The notes under the pieces: generated by a model
Told to the model about the DNA's origin: nothing
The model's input: the letters and a program-made list of their open reading frames with translations, nothing else
Databases searched by the model: none
Made by a program: the position numbers and the translations under genes
Shown: positions 48,954-61,080 of the stretch, in pieces
Layout of the letters: each line of letters begins with the position of its first letter
How positions within the stretch are numbered: position 1 is the first letter of the stretch
DNA from: Variovorax sp. TBS-050B
Lineage (GTDB): Bacteria > Pseudomonadota > Gammaproteobacteria > Burkholderiales > Burkholderiaceae_C
Length of the DNA: 64,000 nt
NCBI RefSeq assembly: GCF_029893635.1
Contig: NZ_JARXYR010000002.1
Location: forward strand, 434,001-498,000
Reading direction: 5' to 3'

Positions 48954-50225
48954 ATGTCAGTCTGGGCCCTTGGCTTGAACCACACGACCGCGCCGCTCGA
49001 TCTGCGCGGTCGTTTTGCGTTCGCCCTCGATCAGATCGCGCCCACGCTGCAGAGCCTGCGCAGTTCGTTCGGCACCGGCCGCCATCCCCAGGTGGAGGCG
49101 GCCATCATCTCGACCTGCAACCGGACCGAGATCTACTGCGCCGCGGAACAGGCTGCGCTCGACCATACCTTCGGCTGGCTGGCGCAGAGCGGCGGCGTGG
49201 CACCGGCGCTGCTGCGCTCGCATGCCTACACGCTGCACGACGGCGAGGCCGCGCGCCATGCCTTCCGGGTGGCCAGCGGCCTCGATTCGATGGTGCTCGG
49301 CGAAGCCCAGATCCTGGGCCAGATGAAGGACGCGGTGCGCGCCGCCGAGACGGCCGGCGCGCTCGGCAGCACGCTCAACCAGCTGTTCCAGCGCTCCTTC
49401 GCGGTGGCGAAGGAAGTGCGCACGGCCACCGAGATCGGCGCCCATTCCATCAGCATGGCGGCCGCGGCGGTCCGGCTGGCCGGGCAGCTGTTCGAAGACC
49501 TGCGCCAGACGCGCGTGCTCTTCGTCGGCGCGGGCGAGATGATCGACCTCGCGGCCACGCACTTCGCGGCCAAGGAACCCAAGGCCCTGGCGATCGCCAA
49601 CCGCACGCTGGAACGCGGCGAGAAGCTGGCCTCGCGCTTCGGCGGCGAGGCGATGCGGCTGGCCGACCTGCCGGGCCGGCTGGCGGAATTCGACATCGTG
49701 GTGAGCTGCACCGCAAGCACGCTGCCGATCATCGGCCTCGGCGCGGTCGAGCGCGCGCTCAAGGCGCGCAAGCACCGGCCGATGTTCATGGTCGACCTGG
49801 CGGTGCCGCGCGACGTGGAGCCCGAGGTCAAGGCGCTCGAGGACGTCTATCTCTACACCGTGGACGACCTCGCCCAGGTGGTGCAGCAGGGCCAGGCCAA
49901 CCGGCAGGCGGCGGTGGCGCAGGCCGAGGCCATCATCGATGCCGGCGTGCAGAGCTTCATGCACTGGCTGGGCCAGCGCGGCACGGTGCCGCTGATCCAG
50001 CAGCTCAACGCCCAGGCCGACGAATGGCGCGCCGCCGAAATGGCGCGCGCGCGCAAGCTGCTCGCGAAGGGCGAGCCGATCGATGCGGTGCTCGAAGCGA
50101 TGTCGCGCGGGCTCACGCAGAAGATGATGCACGGCGCGCTCGCCGAGCTGCACGCGGGCGACGCCGCCTCGCGCGAGCAGACGGCCCAGACCATCTCGCG
50201 GCTCTTCCTGCGCAAAGAGCGTTAG
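48954..50225 (+). CDS. hemA: Glutamyl-tRNA reductase
   Basis: HemA reduces Glu-tRNA(Glu) to glutamate-1-semialdehyde with NADPH, the first step of C5 tetrapyrrole synthesis. The 423-aa protein has [15 protein letters not shown] and the catalytic Cys in [10 protein letters not shown]. It has the [20 protein letters not shown] signature, the NADPH-binding [20 protein letters not shown], and a C-terminal helical dimerisation domain. hemA, prfA and prmC in a row is a common arrangement. A repeat element lies between hemA and prfA here. Confidence 0.98.
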   Translation: MSVWALGLNHTTAPLDLRGRFAFALDQIAPTLQSLRSSFGTGRHPQVEAAIISTCNRTEIYCAAEQAALDHTFGWLAQSGGVAPALLRSHAYTLHDGEAARHAFRVASGLDSMVLGEAQILGQMKDAVRAAETAGALGSTLNQLFQRSFAVAKEVRTATEIGAHSISMAAAAVRLAGQLFEDLRQTRVLFVGAGEMIDLAATHFAAKEPKALAIANRTLERGEKLASRFGGEAMRLADLPGRLAEFDIVVSCTASTLPIIGLGAVERALKARKHRPMFMVDLAVPRDVEPEVKALEDVYLYTVDDLAQVVQQGQANRQAAVAQAEAIIDAGVQSFMHWLGQRGTVPLIQQLNAQADEWRAAEMARARKLLAKGEPIDAVLEAMSRGLTQKMMHGALAELHAGDAASREQTAQTISRLFLRKER

Positions 50226-50260
50226 CGACGCTGACTCCGTTCGAGCCGCTGAAAGCGGAC

Positions 50261-50365
50261 ATCCGAACGCAGAAGGCGCGAAGGTTTCGCAGAGAACGCA
50301 AAAGGAACCTTCAAGAATTCTCTTCTGCGACTTCTGCGGAACCTTCGCGACCTCTGCGTTCGGAT
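50261..50365. repeat. Large imperfect palindrome between hemA and prfA
   Basis: The left arm begins ATCCGAACGCAGA and the right arm ends TCTGCGTTCGGAT. The arms pair almost continuously to the centre near 50313 over 105 nt, with only scattered mismatches (for example CGCGAAGGTT against AACCTTCGCG). There is no T-tract. Symmetry, size and position fit a dispersed palindromic repeat (REP/MITE-like) rather than a simple terminator. The RNA could still fold into a long hairpin separating hemA and prfA. Confidence 0.75.
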
Positions 50366-50391
50366 CCCGCTCCCGAATCGACTCCACCCAC

Positions 50392-51480
50392 GTGAAACCC
50401 TTCCTCCGCCACCAACTCGAACGCTACGCCGCCCGCCTCGGCGAACTCGACTTCTTGCTCTCGCGCGAAGACATCATGAGCGACATGGCGCAGTACCGCA
50501 CCATCTCGCGCGAGCATGCCGAGGTCACGCAGATCGCGGGCCGCTACGAGCGCTATCGCCAGCGCGAGAGCGACATCGCCGGCGCGAAGGAAATGCTCGA
50601 CGACCCGGACATGGCCGAGATGGCGAAGGAAGAGATCGCGGCGGCCGAGGCCGAGCTGCTGCAGCTCGAGGAAGAACTGCAGCGCCTGCTGCTGCCCAAG
50701 GACCCCGACGACGCGCGCAACGCCTTCCTCGAAATCCGCGCGGGCACGGGCGGCGACGAGTCGGCCCTGTTCGCGGGCGACCTGCTGCGCATGTACACGC
50801 GCTACTGCGAGCGCGCGGGCTGGCGCTGCGAGGTGGTGAGCGAGAGCGAAAGCGAACTCGGCGGCTACAAGGAAGTGGTGCTGCGCATCGCGGGCGACGG
50901 CGTGTTCGGGCGGCTGCGCTTCGAGTCGGGCGGCCACCGCGTGCAGCGCGTGCCGGCCACCGAGACGCAGGGCCGCATCCACACCAGCGCCTGCACGGTC
51001 GCGGTGCTGGCGGAGCCCGACGAGACCCAGGCGGTGCAGATCAACCCGGCCGACCTGCGCATCGACACCTACCGCGCGAGCGGCGCCGGCGGCCAGCACA
51101 TCAACAAGACCGACTCGGCGGTGCGGATCACGCACATCCCGACCGGCATCGTGGCCGAATGCCAGGACGACCGCAGCCAGCACCGCAACAAGGCGAAGGC
51201 GCTGCAGGTGCTGTCGGCGCGCATCCAGGAGAAGGAGCGCAGCGAACGCGCGGCCAAGGACGCGGCGATGCGCAAGGGGCTGATCGGCAGCGGCGACCGC
51301 TCGGACCGCATCCGCACCTACAACTTTCCGCAGGGCCGGCTCACCGACCATCGCATCAACCTCACGCTCTACAAGCTGCTGGCGATCATGGAAGGCGACC
51401 TCGGCGACGTGCTCGACGCACTGCGCGTGGCGCGCGAGGCCGAGCAGCTGGCCGAGCTCGAATCGAACCTGCCGGCATGA
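50392..51480 (+). CDS. prfA: Peptide chain release factor 1
   Basis: RF1 recognises UAA and UAG stop codons and releases the peptide. The 362-aa protein starts with GTG ([16 protein letters not shown]). It has the tripeptide anticodon PAT in [18 protein letters not shown], and the GGQ motif in [18 protein letters not shown], whose Gln is the substrate of PrmC encoded next. The stop overlaps the prmC start by 4 nt. The palindrome at 50261-50365 lies just upstream. Confidence 0.98.
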   Translation: MKPFLRHQLERYAARLGELDFLLSREDIMSDMAQYRTISREHAEVTQIAGRYERYRQRESDIAGAKEMLDDPDMAEMAKEEIAAAEAELLQLEEELQRLLLPKDPDDARNAFLEIRAGTGGDESALFAGDLLRMYTRYCERAGWRCEVVSESESELGGYKEVVLRIAGDGVFGRLRFESGGHRVQRVPATETQGRIHTSACTVAVLAEPDETQAVQINPADLRIDTYRASGAGGQHINKTDSAVRITHIPTGIVAECQDDRSQHRNKAKALQVLSARIQEKERSERAAKDAAMRKGLIGSGDRSDRIRTYNFPQGRLTDHRINLTLYKLLAIMEGDLGDVLDALRVAREAEQLAELESNLPA

Positions 51481-52328
51481 CGACGCACGCCGCCCCGCCG
51501 TCCACCGTGGCGCAGGCGCTGGCCGCGGCCGCCGCGCTCGGGGTCGACCGGCTCGATGCGCAGCTGCTGGTGCTCCATGCGGTGGACCGTGCGCCGCACG
51601 AGCGCGCATGGCTGCTCGCGCACGACACCGATGCGTTTCCCGCATCGGCCTGGCCGGCGCTTTCCGAGCGGCTGTCGCGCCGCCTGGCCGGGGAGCCGGT
51701 GGCCTACCTGCTGGGCGAAAAGGAGTTCCACGGCCTGAGCCTGCAGGTCGACGCCCGGGTGCTGGTGCCGCGCCCCGACACCGAGACGCTGGTCGACTGG
51801 GCGCTGCAGTGCCTGGCCGACCAGCCCACCCCGCGCGTGCTCGACCTCGGCACCGGCAGCGGCGCCATTGCGCTCGCGCTGCAGCATGCGCGCGCCGATG
51901 CCCGGGTCGACGCGGTCGATGCCAGTGCCGACGCGCTGGCTGTCGCCGAGGCCAACGGCCGGCGGCTCGGGCTTGCGGTGCGCTTCCGCCAGGGCGACTG
52001 GCTCGATGGGGCCGACGGCGGCTATGCGCTCATCGCCAGCAACCCGCCCTACATCGCGGCCGGCGACCCGCACCTGCCGGCGCTGCGCCACGAGCCGCCC
52101 GGCGCCCTGGTCGCGGGGGCCGACGGGCTCGACGACATCCGCCGCATCGTGGCCGAGGCGCCGCCGCACCTCGCCGACGGCGGCTGGCTGCTGCTGGAGC
52201 ACGGTCACGACCAGGCCGAGGCGGTGCGCCGCCTGCTCGCGGCGCGCGGCTACGCCGAAGTCCAAAGCCGCGAAGACCTTGCCGGCATCGAGCGCTGTTC
52301 CGGCGGGATCTGGCGCGCGGTGAAATAA
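51477..52328 (+). CDS. prmC: Release factor glutamine methyltransferase
   Basis: PrmC (HemK) N5-methylates the GGQ glutamine of release factors using SAM. The 283-aa product has an N-terminal helical domain with [20 protein letters not shown], and the SAM motif [17 protein letters not shown]. The catalytic NPPY is in [14 protein letters not shown]. The ATG overlaps the prfA stop, so substrate and modifying enzyme are co-translated. Confidence 0.97.
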   Translation: MTTHAAPPSTVAQALAAAAALGVDRLDAQLLVLHAVDRAPHERAWLLAHDTDAFPASAWPALSERLSRRLAGEPVAYLLGEKEFHGLSLQVDARVLVPRPDTETLVDWALQCLADQPTPRVLDLGTGSGAIALALQHARADARVDAVDASADALAVAEANGRRLGLAVRFRQGDWLDGADGGYALIASNPPYIAAGDPHLPALRHEPPGALVAGADGLDDIRRIVAEAPPHLADGGWLLLEHGHDQAEAVRRLLAARGYAEVQSREDLAGIERCSGGIWRAVK

Positions 52329-52362
52329 TCCCTCCAGCCCACTTTTCTTCCCAGGAGTCCCC

Positions 52363-52689
52363 ATGTCCGAAGTCCAGCAACGCATCGACGATCTCGTCAA
52401 AACCAACGACCTCGTGCTCTTCATGAAGGGCAACGCGAGCTTTCCGATGTGCGGCTTCTCCGGCCGCGCGATCCAGATCCTGAAGGCGGTCGGCGTCGAC
52501 ACCAAGAACCTCAAGACCGTCAACGTGCTCGAGGACGACGGCATCCGCCAGGGCATCAAGGAATACAGCAACTGGCCGACGATCCCGCAGCTCTACGTGA
52601 AGGGCGAATTCATCGGCGGCTCGGACATCATGATGGAGATGTACGAGTCGGGCGAACTGCAACAGGTGGTGGGCGGCAAGGCCGCCTGA
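52363..52689 (+). CDS. grxD: Monothiol glutaredoxin Grx4-type
   Basis: This 108-aa class II glutaredoxin has the CGFS active site ([17 protein letters not shown], Cys30), [20 protein letters not shown] and the GSD glutathione-binding motif. Such proteins carry and deliver [2Fe-2S] clusters with BolA partners. AGGAG precedes the ATG. It is 34 nt after prmC. Confidence 0.97.
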   Translation: MSEVQQRIDDLVKTNDLVLFMKGNASFPMCGFSGRAIQILKAVGVDTKNLKTVNVLEDDGIRQGIKEYSNWPTIPQLYVKGEFIGGSDIMMEMYESGELQQVVGGKAA

Positions 52690-52810
52690 TGCCGACCGGG
52701 GTGCAGTCGGCTGCATCCCCGCCGATGCCGCTGCGGCCGGGCCGCCGCGGCGCCGCTTCTTCTGGAACCGCGTCCGGTCATGGCACCATGGCGGCCTCCG
52801 CACCGCCACC

Positions 52811-54094
52811 ATGACCCTGACCCAAAGCCTGCTCATCATCGTCGCGCTGATCGCGATGAGCGCCTTCTTCTCGCTGGCCGAGATCACCCTTGCCGCCTCG
52901 CGCCGCCTGCGCCTTCGCCAGATGGCCGACGAGGGCGACGCGCGCGCCGAGCGCGTGCTGCGCGTGCAGGAGCAGCCGGGCCATTACTTCACCGTGGTGC
53001 AGATCGGGCTCAACGCGGTGGCGATCCTCGGCGGCGTGGTCGGCGAGGGCTCGCTCAGCCCCTACTTCGCGCGCTTCTTCGAAGGCTGGATGAGCCCCGA
53101 GGCCTCGGCGAACCTCGCCTTCCTGTGCTCCTTCGTGATCGTGATCGCGGTGTTCCTGGTGTTCGCCGATCTCTTTCCGAAGCGGCTCGGCATGAGCGAC
53201 CCGGAACGCATCGCGGTGCGCATGGTGGGGCCGATGCTGGTGCTCATCGCCACCTTCAAGCCGCTGGTGTGGCTGTTCACGCGCTCGACCGACATGCTCT
53301 TCAAGCTGCTCGGCATGCCGCTGGTGCGCGACGACAAGATCACCTCGGCCGACATCCTCGCCATGACCGAGGCGGGCGCGCAGGCCGGCGTGCTCGCCGC
53401 GCGCGAGCAGCAGGTGATCGCCAACGTGTTCGAGCTCGACACGCGCCTGGTCAGCAGCGTGATGACGGTGCGCGACAACATCGCCTGGTTCCAGCACGAC
53501 GATCCCGAGCCGGTGCTGCGCGCGCGCATCCTGGCCGAGCCGTTCTCGGCCTACCCGGTGTGCGACGGCGACATCGACCACGTGCTCGGCTACGTCGACG
53601 CCAAGGAGATGTTCCAGCGCGTGCTGAGCGGCCAGCCGCTGGCCTTCGACCAGGGCCTGACGCTGCGCAAGGCGCTGGTCGTTCCCGACCGGCTGTCGCT
53701 GACCGAGGTGCTCGAGCAGTTCCAGCAGGCGCACGAGGACTTCGCGATCATCGTGAACGAGTACAGCCTGGTGGTCGGCGTGATCACGCTCAACGACGTG
53801 ATGAACACGGTCATGGGCGACCTGGTGTCCACGCCCGACGAGGAGCAGATCGTCAAGCGCGACGAGAATTCCTGGCTGATCGACGGCGTCACGCCGATCC
53901 AGGACGTGCAGCGCGCGCTGCACATCGACGAGCTGCCGCATGCGGACGAGTACGAGACCCTCGCGGGCTTCCTCATGGTGATGCTGCGCCGGGTGCCCAA
54001 GCGCACGGACACGGTGAGCTGGGGCGGCTACACCTTCGAGGTGATGGACGTCGACCGCTACCGCATCGACCAGGTGATGGTCACCCGGACTTAG
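52811..54094 (+). CDS. CNNM/CorC-family membrane protein with CBS domains
   Basis: A 427-aa HlyC/CorC (CNNM-type) protein. The N-terminal DUF21 membrane domain (about residues 1-190) has MSAFFSLAEITLAASRRLRL and FTVVQIGLNAVAILGGVVGE. A pair of CBS domains follows (about 210-330; DTRLVSSVMTVRDNIAWF, PVCDGDIDHVLGYVDAKEM). The C-terminal CorC_HlyC domain is at about 340-425. Family members are linked to magnesium/cobalt efflux. The old hemolysin label is not well supported. A 121-bp gap separates it from grxD. Confidence 0.92.
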   Translation: MTLTQSLLIIVALIAMSAFFSLAEITLAASRRLRLRQMADEGDARAERVLRVQEQPGHYFTVVQIGLNAVAILGGVVGEGSLSPYFARFFEGWMSPEASANLAFLCSFVIVIAVFLVFADLFPKRLGMSDPERIAVRMVGPMLVLIATFKPLVWLFTRSTDMLFKLLGMPLVRDDKITSADILAMTEAGAQAGVLAAREQQVIANVFELDTRLVSSVMTVRDNIAWFQHDDPEPVLRARILAEPFSAYPVCDGDIDHVLGYVDAKEMFQRVLSGQPLAFDQGLTLRKALVVPDRLSLTEVLEQFQQAHEDFAIIVNEYSLVVGVITLNDVMNTVMGDLVSTPDEEQIVKRDENSWLIDGVTPIQDVQRALHIDELPHADEYETLAGFLMVMLRRVPKRTDTVSWGGYTFEVMDVDRYRIDQVMVTRT

Positions 54095-54095
54095 C

Positions 54096-54115
54096 CCTGA
54101 GACCGGGATCTCAGG
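54096..54115. terminator. Hairpin between convergent CorC-like and transglycosylase genes
   Basis: CCTGAGA-CCGGGA-TCTCAGG forms a 7-bp perfect stem with a 6-nt loop exactly between the two stop codons. No T-tract is present. It may work bidirectionally. Confidence 0.5.
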
Positions 54116-54769
54116 TCAGGCGTCGGACCGGTCCGTGAACATCCAGAGCCGCTGGTTCGCGAACACCGCGTTCGGGTACGGCGCCTTGCCGCGGCTGCCG
54201 TTGTAGCGGCCGAGCGTCATGTAGAGGTCGCCGCGCTCGCGGTCGAGGTAGTGGCGCAGGATCACGCAGCCGAAGCGCAGGTTGGTCTGCATGTGGAACA
54301 GCTTGGCCGCGTCGCCGTCGCCGATCACGCGGGTCCAGAACGGCATCACCTGCATGTAGCCGCGCGCGCCGGCGCTGGAGACGGCGAACTTGCGGAAGTT
54401 GCTCTCGACCTGGATCAGGCCGAGCACCAGGCTCACGTCGAGCCCCGAGCGCTTGGACTCGTACCAGACGGTCTGCAGGAATTCGATGCGGGTGGACGCA
54501 TCGGCCACCTTCTTCTTGAGGCGCTGGCTCATTTCGCCGAGCCAGCGCAGGTAGGCCAGGCGCGCCTCGGTGCTCGCGAACTGCGGCACCGGCGGCGCCT
54601 TGTTGTGGATGGCCGAACTCAGCGCCGTGCGCACCGAATCGATCAGCGGCTCCTCGATCTGCGCGCCGGCCGTGGCGCGTTGCGGCAACGCCAGCAGCGA
54701 CAGCGCGCCCGCCGCCGCGGCGCCCCCCAGGCACCGGCGTCGCGAGAGACCGGCGGCCGGAAGGCTCAT
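54116..54769 (-). CDS. Lytic transglycosylase (SLT domain), exported
   Basis: This 217-aa protein has a twin-arginine-like signal ([20 protein letters not shown]) with cleavage near ATA-GA. The SLT catalytic domain lies at about residues 105-205: [20 protein letters not shown], with the catalytic Glu in QVESN, then [12 protein letters not shown] and [18 protein letters not shown]. Such enzymes cleave peptidoglycan with anhydromuramic acid formation. The start overlaps the proS stop by 4 nt, so it is probably translated from the proS transcript. Confidence 0.92.
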   Translation of the reverse strand: MSLPAAGLSRRRCLGGAAAAGALSLLALPQRATAGAQIEEPLIDSVRTALSSAIHNKAPPVPQFASTEARLAYLRWLGEMSQRLKKKVADASTRIEFLQTVWYESKRSGLDVSLVLGLIQVESNFRKFAVSSAGARGYMQVMPFWTRVIGDGDAAKLFHMQTNLRFGCVILRHYLDRERGDLYMTLGRYNGSRGKAPYPNAVFANQRLWMFTDRSDA

Positions 54770-56511
54770 GCCTGCAGCTTGCCGGCGATGAAGTCGGCGA
54801 TGCCGGCCGCGGGCACCTTGGTGGCCGCGGTATCGCGGCGGTGCTGGTATTCGAGCTGCCCTTCCTTGAGGCCGCGGTCGGAGATCACCACGCGGTGCGG
54901 CACGCCGATCAGCTCCCAGTCGGCGAACATCGCGCCCGGGCGTTCGCCGCGGTCGTCGAGCATCACGTCGACGCCCTTGGCGAGCAGTTCCTCGTAGAGC
55001 GCCTCGGCGGCGGCCTTGACCTCGGCGCTGCGGTCCATGCCGATCGGGCAGACCACCACGGTGAACGGCGCGATCGCGTCGGGCCAGATGATGCCGCGCT
55101 CGTCGTGGTTCTGCTCGATCGCCGCGGCCGGCAGCCGCGTGATGCCGATGCCGTAGCAGCCCATTTCGAGGAACTGCGGCTTGCCGGCCTCGTCGAGGTA
55201 GGTGGCGTTCATCGCCTTGCTGTACTTGGTGCCGAGCACGAACACGTGGCCCACCTCGATGCCGCGCTCGATGGCGAGAACGCCCTTGCCGTCGGGCGAG
55301 GGGTCGCCCGCGACCACGTTGCGGATGTCGGCCACCAGGTCGGGCTCGGGCAGGTCGCGGCCCCAGTTGACGCCGGTCATGTGGAAGTCGATCTCGTTGG
55401 CGCCGGTGATCCAGTCGGCCAGCACGGCCGCCTCGCGGTCGGCCACGAGCTTGACGGGCTTCTTGAGGTTCATCGGGCCGAGATAGCCGGGCTTGCAGCC
55501 GAAGTGGTCCTCGATCTCGGCCAGCGTGGCGAAACGGAAGCCCTTGTCCAGGCCCGGCAGCTTGCCCACCTTGATCTCGTTCATGTCGTGGTCGCCGCGC
55601 AGCAGCAGCAGCCAGACCTGCGCGCCCTTCGGGTCGCCGGCTTCATCGAGGATGTCGGTCGCGAGCACCAGCGACTTGACGGTGGTGGAAAGCGGCACGC
55701 CGAGCAGCTCGGCCACGTCGGCGCAGGTGCTCTTGCCCGGCGTCGGCGTCTTCTCGAGCGCCTTGGCCGGCGCGGGGCGCGGGCCGGCGGGCGCGAGCGC
55801 CTCGGCCTTTTCCATGTTGGCGGCGTAGTTGCTGTCGGGGCAGTAGACGATCGCGTCCTCGCCCGTCGCGGCGATCACCTGGAACTCCTCGCTCAGGTCG
55901 CCGCCGATGGCGCCGCTGTCGGCGGCGACGGCCCGGTAGCGCAGGCCGAAGCGGTCGAAGATGCTCCGGTAGGCCTGCGCCATGGCCTGGTAGCTCGCCT
56001 TGGCGGCATCGAGGTCGCGGTCGAAGCTGTAGGCGTCCTTCATGATGAACTCGCGCCCGCGCATCAGGCCGAAGCGCGGGCGGCGCTCGTCCCGGAACTT
56101 GGTCTGGATCTGGTAGAAGTTCTTCGGCAGCTGCTTGTAGCTGCGGATCTCCTGGCGCGCGATGTCGGTCACCACCTCTTCGCTGGTGGGCTGGATCACG
56201 AAGTCGCGGTCATGCCGGTCCTTGATGCGCAGCAGCTCGGGGCCCATCTTGTCGAAGCGCCCGGTCTCCTGCCAGAACTCGGCCGGCTGCACCACCGGCA
56301 TGGTGAGCTCGACCGCCCCGGCGCGGTTCATTTCCTCGCGCACGATCGCCTCGACCTTGCGGATCACGCGCAGCCCCATCGGCATGTAGGTGTAGATGCC
56401 GGTGCCGAGCTTCTTGATCATGCCGGCGCGCATCATGAGGCGATGGCTCGCGACCTCGGCGTCGGCGGGCGCTTCCTTGAGGGTGGAGACGAAAAAACGG
56501 GAAGCTTTCAT
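54766..56511 (-). CDS. proS: Prolyl-tRNA synthetase
   Basis: ProRS charges tRNA-Pro. The 581-aa protein is the bacterial type, with an insertion (editing, YbaK-like) domain between class II motifs 2 and 3. It begins [20 protein letters not shown]. Motif 1 region: [20 protein letters not shown]; motif 2: [20 protein letters not shown]; motif 3: [18 protein letters not shown]. The anticodon-binding domain is C-terminal. The long upstream extension of the frame is antisense to rppH and not used. It diverges from rppH across 138 bp. Confidence 0.98.
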   Translation of the reverse strand: MKASRFFVSTLKEAPADAEVASHRLMMRAGMIKKLGTGIYTYMPMGLRVIRKVEAIVREEMNRAGAVELTMPVVQPAEFWQETGRFDKMGPELLRIKDRHDRDFVIQPTSEEVVTDIARQEIRSYKQLPKNFYQIQTKFRDERRPRFGLMRGREFIMKDAYSFDRDLDAAKASYQAMAQAYRSIFDRFGLRYRAVAADSGAIGGDLSEEFQVIAATGEDAIVYCPDSNYAANMEKAEALAPAGPRPAPAKALEKTPTPGKSTCADVAELLGVPLSTTVKSLVLATDILDEAGDPKGAQVWLLLLRGDHDMNEIKVGKLPGLDKGFRFATLAEIEDHFGCKPGYLGPMNLKKPVKLVADREAAVLADWITGANEIDFHMTGVNWGRDLPEPDLVADIRNVVAGDPSPDGKGVLAIERGIEVGHVFVLGTKYSKAMNATYLDEAGKPQFLEMGCYGIGITRLPAAAIEQNHDERGIIWPDAIAPFTVVVCPIGMDRSAEVKAAAEALYEELLAKGVDVMLDDRGERPGAMFADWELIGVPHRVVISDRGLKEGQLEYQHRRDTAATKVPAAGIADFIAGKLQA

Positions 56512-56649
56512 CGGGATCGCACGTGATGGATTCGGTGATGGGATGTGGGGGACAACGCCCCGGGGAGACCCTGAGAGCCTGGCATCGGTTGCTTGCCGAG
56601 CGCAACCCGGCATGCATAATCGACTCAGTTCAAAAATTGGGGTTTGATT

Positions 56650-57324
56650 ATGCTCGACCGGGACGGCTTCAGGCCCAACGTCGGCATCATCCTGCTCAAC
56701 CAGAGAAACCAGGTTTTCTGGGGCAAACGCATACGCACGCATTCCTGGCAGTTTCCGCAAGGCGGCATCGATCGCGGCGAAAGTCCCGAGCAGGCCATGT
56801 TCCGGGAACTGCACGAGGAAATCGGGCTCCATCCGGAGCACGTGCGCATCGTGGCCCGTACCCGTGACTGGTTGCGCTACGAGGTGCCGGATCGGTTCAT
56901 TCGCCGTGACGCACGGGGCCACTACAAGGGCCAGAAGCAGATCTGGTATTTGCTGCAATTGATCGGTCACGACTGGGACCTGAACCTGCGTGCCACCGAC
57001 CATCCTGAATTCGACGCCTGGCGATGGCACGACTACTGGGTGCCGCTCGATGTCGTCGTCGAATTCAAGCGCGGCGTCTACGAGATGGCACTGACCGAGC
57101 TTGCTCGCTACCTGCCGCGGCAAGATTTCCGCAACCGCTTCCTGCGCAGCAACGTGCGCGCCCGCGAGTTCGAGCGCCACACGCCCGACGGCGGCGCGCC
57201 CGTGGGCCTGGATCTGCCGCCCGGCGGCAGTTTCGACCCGCATCCCGACATTCCTTCCGCGATCGATGAACCCTCTTCCTCTCATGCCAGCAGCAAAACG
57301 CCCCTGCCTCCGCCGCAACGCTGA
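56650..57324 (+). CDS. rppH: RNA pyrophosphohydrolase RppH
   Basis: RppH removes pyrophosphate from mRNA 5' ends and starts decay. The 224-aa protein begins [20 protein letters not shown]. It has the RppH hallmark [17 protein letters not shown] and the Nudix box [20 protein letters not shown] followed by IGL. Length exceeds the enteric enzyme (about 176 aa) owing to a Pro/Ser-rich C-terminal tail, common in Burkholderiales. The 3' end overlaps the next gene by 59 nt. Confidence 0.96.
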   Translation: MLDRDGFRPNVGIILLNQRNQVFWGKRIRTHSWQFPQGGIDRGESPEQAMFRELHEEIGLHPEHVRIVARTRDWLRYEVPDRFIRRDARGHYKGQKQIWYLLQLIGHDWDLNLRATDHPEFDAWRWHDYWVPLDVVVEFKRGVYEMALTELARYLPRQDFRNRFLRSNVRAREFERHTPDGGAPVGLDLPPGGSFDPHPDIPSAIDEPSSSHASSKTPLPPPQR

Positions 57325-57874
57325 GCGCGTTCTGCTTCTCGCCTGCTTCGCCGTGCTGGCGGGCTGCGCATCGGGTCCGCACGACACCGACAACCCCGAC
57401 TGGGCCCAGGCCGGCATGCCGCCACCGCCCAAGCGCTACGAGACCGACGCCGAGTGGAAGGAGACCGAGGCGCCGCCGCCGCCCGCCTTCGACACCCAGC
57501 GCCTCGAGCCGATCGCGATGCCGCCCTACATGTCGCTGAAGTTCGGCGTCGATCCGTCGACGATCGTGATCACCGGCGACGGGGTGGTGCGCTACGTGGT
57601 GGTGGCGAGCAGCGCCAGGGCCGGCGGCGACGGCGCAACGAATGCCTTCTACGAAGGCGTGCGCTGCTCGACGGCCGAAGTGAAGAGCTATGCTCGCTTC
57701 AACAACGGCAAGTGGCACCTGATCGAGCGCCCCGAGTGGAAGAGCTTCCGCGACCTCAACTCGAGCTATGCAAGGCAGCTAGCCGAGCAGGGCCTGTGCC
57801 GCGGCAATGCCCCGCGCGTCTCGGTCAAGGACATGATCGCGAACATGCGCGATCCCTCGCGCAAGCTGCAGTAA
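57266..57874 (+). CDS. CNP1-like family lipoprotein
   Basis: This 202-aa protein has a lipoprotein signal ([18 protein letters not shown], lipidated Cys about residue 34) and a domain I recognise as CNP1-like: [39 protein letters not shown] and [20 protein letters not shown]. Family function is unknown. The start overlaps the rppH 3' end by 59 nt; an internal ATG at MPAAKRPCL, six codons later, is an alternative. A strong terminator follows. Confidence 0.88.
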   Translation: MNPLPLMPAAKRPCLRRNAERVLLLACFAVLAGCASGPHDTDNPDWAQAGMPPPPKRYETDAEWKETEAPPPPAFDTQRLEPIAMPPYMSLKFGVDPSTIVITGDGVVRYVVVASSARAGGDGATNAFYEGVRCSTAEVKSYARFNNGKWHLIERPEWKSFRDLNSSYARQLAEQGLCRGNAPRVSVKDMIANMRDPSRKLQ

Positions 57875-57892
57875 CCGGCAGCCGGACCAACC

Positions 57893-57920
57893 AACGGGGC
57901 CCGCGGGCCCCGTTTTCTTT
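57893..57920 (+). terminator. Rho-independent terminator after the CNP1-like gene
   Basis: AACGGGGCCC-GC-GGGCCCCGTT forms a 10-bp stem followed by TTCTTTT. It lies 18 nt after the stop and closes the rppH-CNP1 unit. On the other strand it may also stop proB transcription. Confidence 0.9.
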
Positions 57921-57927
57921 TGGGGCT

Positions 57928-59070
57928 TCAGCCCGGCATCAGCACCATGTTGTCGCGGTGGACCATCTCGGGTTCCGCCACGTAGCCCAGCAGGCGCTCG
58001 AACTCGGCTGACGGCTTGCGGCACAGCAGGCGCGCTTCCACGCTCGAGTAGTTGGCCAGCCCGCGCGCGAGCTCGACGCCCTCGGCATCGCGCACCGCGA
58101 TCACGTCGCCGCGAGAGAACTCGCCCGACACGGCCGTCATGCCGATCGGCAGCAGGCTCTTGCCTTCGGCGCGGACCTTGGCCGCCGCCCCCGCGTCGAC
58201 CGTGACCGAGCCCCGCAGCTGCAGATGGTCGGCCATCCAGCGCTTGCGCGCCTGGTGCTTGGCGGTCTGCGCCACGAGCAAGGTGCCGATGGATTCGCCG
58301 CGCGACAGCCGCAGCAGCGCATCCGCCTCGCGGCCCCAGGCGATGACGGTGGAGGCGCCCGAACCCGCGGCGCGCTTGGCCGCCAGGATCTTGGTGATCA
58401 TCCCGCCCTTGCCGATGCTGGAGCCTGCGCCACCGGCCATGGCCTCGAGCGCCGGATCGCCGGCGGCTGCCTCGTGGACGAACTTCGCTTCGGGATCCCT
58501 GCGCGGGTCGGCCGTGTAGAGGCCCTTCTGGTCCGTGAGGATGACCAGCGCATCGGCTTCCACGAGGTTGGCGACGAGCGCGCCGAGCGTGTCGTTGTCG
58601 CCGAACTTGATCTCGTCGTTGACGACGGTGTCGTTCTCGTTGATGACCGGCACCACACCCAGGCGCAGCAGCGTGACGAGCGTCGAACGGGCGTTGAGGT
58701 AGCGCTCGCGGTCGGCCAGGTCGGCATGGGTCAGCAGCACCTGGGCGCTGCCGATCTGGTTCTCGCGCAGCTTGGTCTCGTACATCTGGGCCAAGCCCAT
58801 CTGCCCGACGGCCGCGGCCGCCTGCAGCTCGTGCACCTCGTGCGGGCGGTTGCGCCAGCCGAGCCGCTTCATGCCTTCGGCGATGGCGCCGCTCGACACC
58901 ATCACGACCTCGCGCCCGTCGCGCACGAGCGCCGCCAGCTGGCGGCACCATTCGCCGATGGCCGCCTCGTCGAGGCCGCGCCCCTCGTTCGTCACGAGGC
59001 TGGAGCCCACCTTGACGACGATACGGCGGGCATCCCGCAAGGCAGTGGATCCGGAGTTCGACGAGGTCAT
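57928..59070 (-). CDS. proB: Glutamate 5-kinase
   Basis: ProB phosphorylates glutamate in the first step of proline synthesis. The 380-aa enzyme has the amino-acid kinase domain (about residues 15-270): [79 protein letters not shown]-terminal PUA domain follows (about 285-375). The start at MTSSNSGS is favoured; a longer frame upstream is unconserved. It follows obgE by 89 bp. Confidence 0.97.
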   Translation of the reverse strand: MTSSNSGSTALRDARRIVVKVGSSLVTNEGRGLDEAAIGEWCRQLAALVRDGREVVMVSSGAIAEGMKRLGWRNRPHEVHELQAAAAVGQMGLAQMYETKLRENQIGSAQVLLTHADLADRERYLNARSTLVTLLRLGVVPVINENDTVVNDEIKFGDNDTLGALVANLVEADALVILTDQKGLYTADPRRDPEAKFVHEAAAGDPALEAMAGGAGSSIGKGGMITKILAAKRAAGSGASTVIAWGREADALLRLSRGESIGTLLVAQTAKHQARKRWMADHLQLRGSVTVDAGAAAKVRAEGKSLLPIGMTAVSGEFSRGDVIAVRDAEGVELARGLANYSSVEARLLCRKPSAEFERLLGYVAEPEMVHRDNMVLMPG

Positions 59071-59159
59071 GAGGGCTGCAGCGGTCGTGGATGGGGCGTG
59101 AGGATTCTGCCGTGACTCGGCGCTTCGGGCAGGCATCGGGACGATGCCGTGCCGCGCGC

Positions 59160-60570
<1,411 letters not shown>

Positions 60571-60582
60571 GGAATCTGCTCC

Positions 60583-60894
60583 TTAGCCGGCGATCGCGCC
60601 GATTTGCAGTTCCGTGAACTGCTGGCGATGGCCTTGACGTTTCTGATAGTGCTTGCGACGGCGCATCTTGAAGATGCGAACCTTGTCGTGCTTGCCATGC
60701 GACAGCACCGTGGCCGTCACCGTTGCGCCGGACACCAGGGGCGTACCCACCTTGATTTCGCCGCCATTGCCGACTGCGAGAACCTGGTCGATCACGATTT
60801 CCTGGCCTACATCCGCAGCAATCTGTTCTACTTTGATTTTCTCGCCGGAAGCAACGCGATATTGCTTGCCACCGGTTTTTATGACCGCGTACAT
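60583..60894 (-). CDS. rplU: 50S ribosomal protein L21
   Basis: L21 binds 23S rRNA. The 103-aa protein starts [20 protein letters not shown], with [20 protein letters not shown] and the C-terminal [20 protein letters not shown], all canonical. It diverges from ispB, the standard arrangement in Burkholderiales. Confidence 0.98.
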   Translation of the reverse strand: MYAVIKTGGKQYRVASGEKIKVEQIAADVGQEIVIDQVLAVGNGGEIKVGTPLVSGATVTATVLSHGKHDKVRIFKMRRRKHYQKRQGHRQQFTELQIGAIAG

Positions 60895-61015
60895 GTGAAC
60901 CTCTTAGGGAATGAGCTCTACGGCGAATTCCGCAGAGCCCAAGATTCTAGCACGGTTTGCGCGCGCTAACATGCTTTCGCGGTCCCGGACGGCCCGAGCC
61001 GCGTGCACTCGTCCC

Positions 61016-61021
61016 TATAAT
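61016..61021 (+). promoter_or_regulatory. Possible -10 box of ispB
   Basis: A perfect TATAAT lies 60 bp before the chosen TTG start of ispB. No convincing -35 is seen 17 bp upstream in the GC-rich sequence. If used, transcription would begin near 61028, which would exclude the in-frame GTG at 61024 as a start. Confidence 0.45.
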
Positions 61022-61080
61022 CCGTGCGGTCCGGCCCCGCGCCGCCACTTCCTCGTATCAGCGCGACGCGCGCCACCGCC

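Noticed and set aside
56512..57432. Roughly 300-codon N-terminal extension of proS
   Set aside because: It is antisense to rppH, and ProRS homology begins at [12 protein letters not shown].
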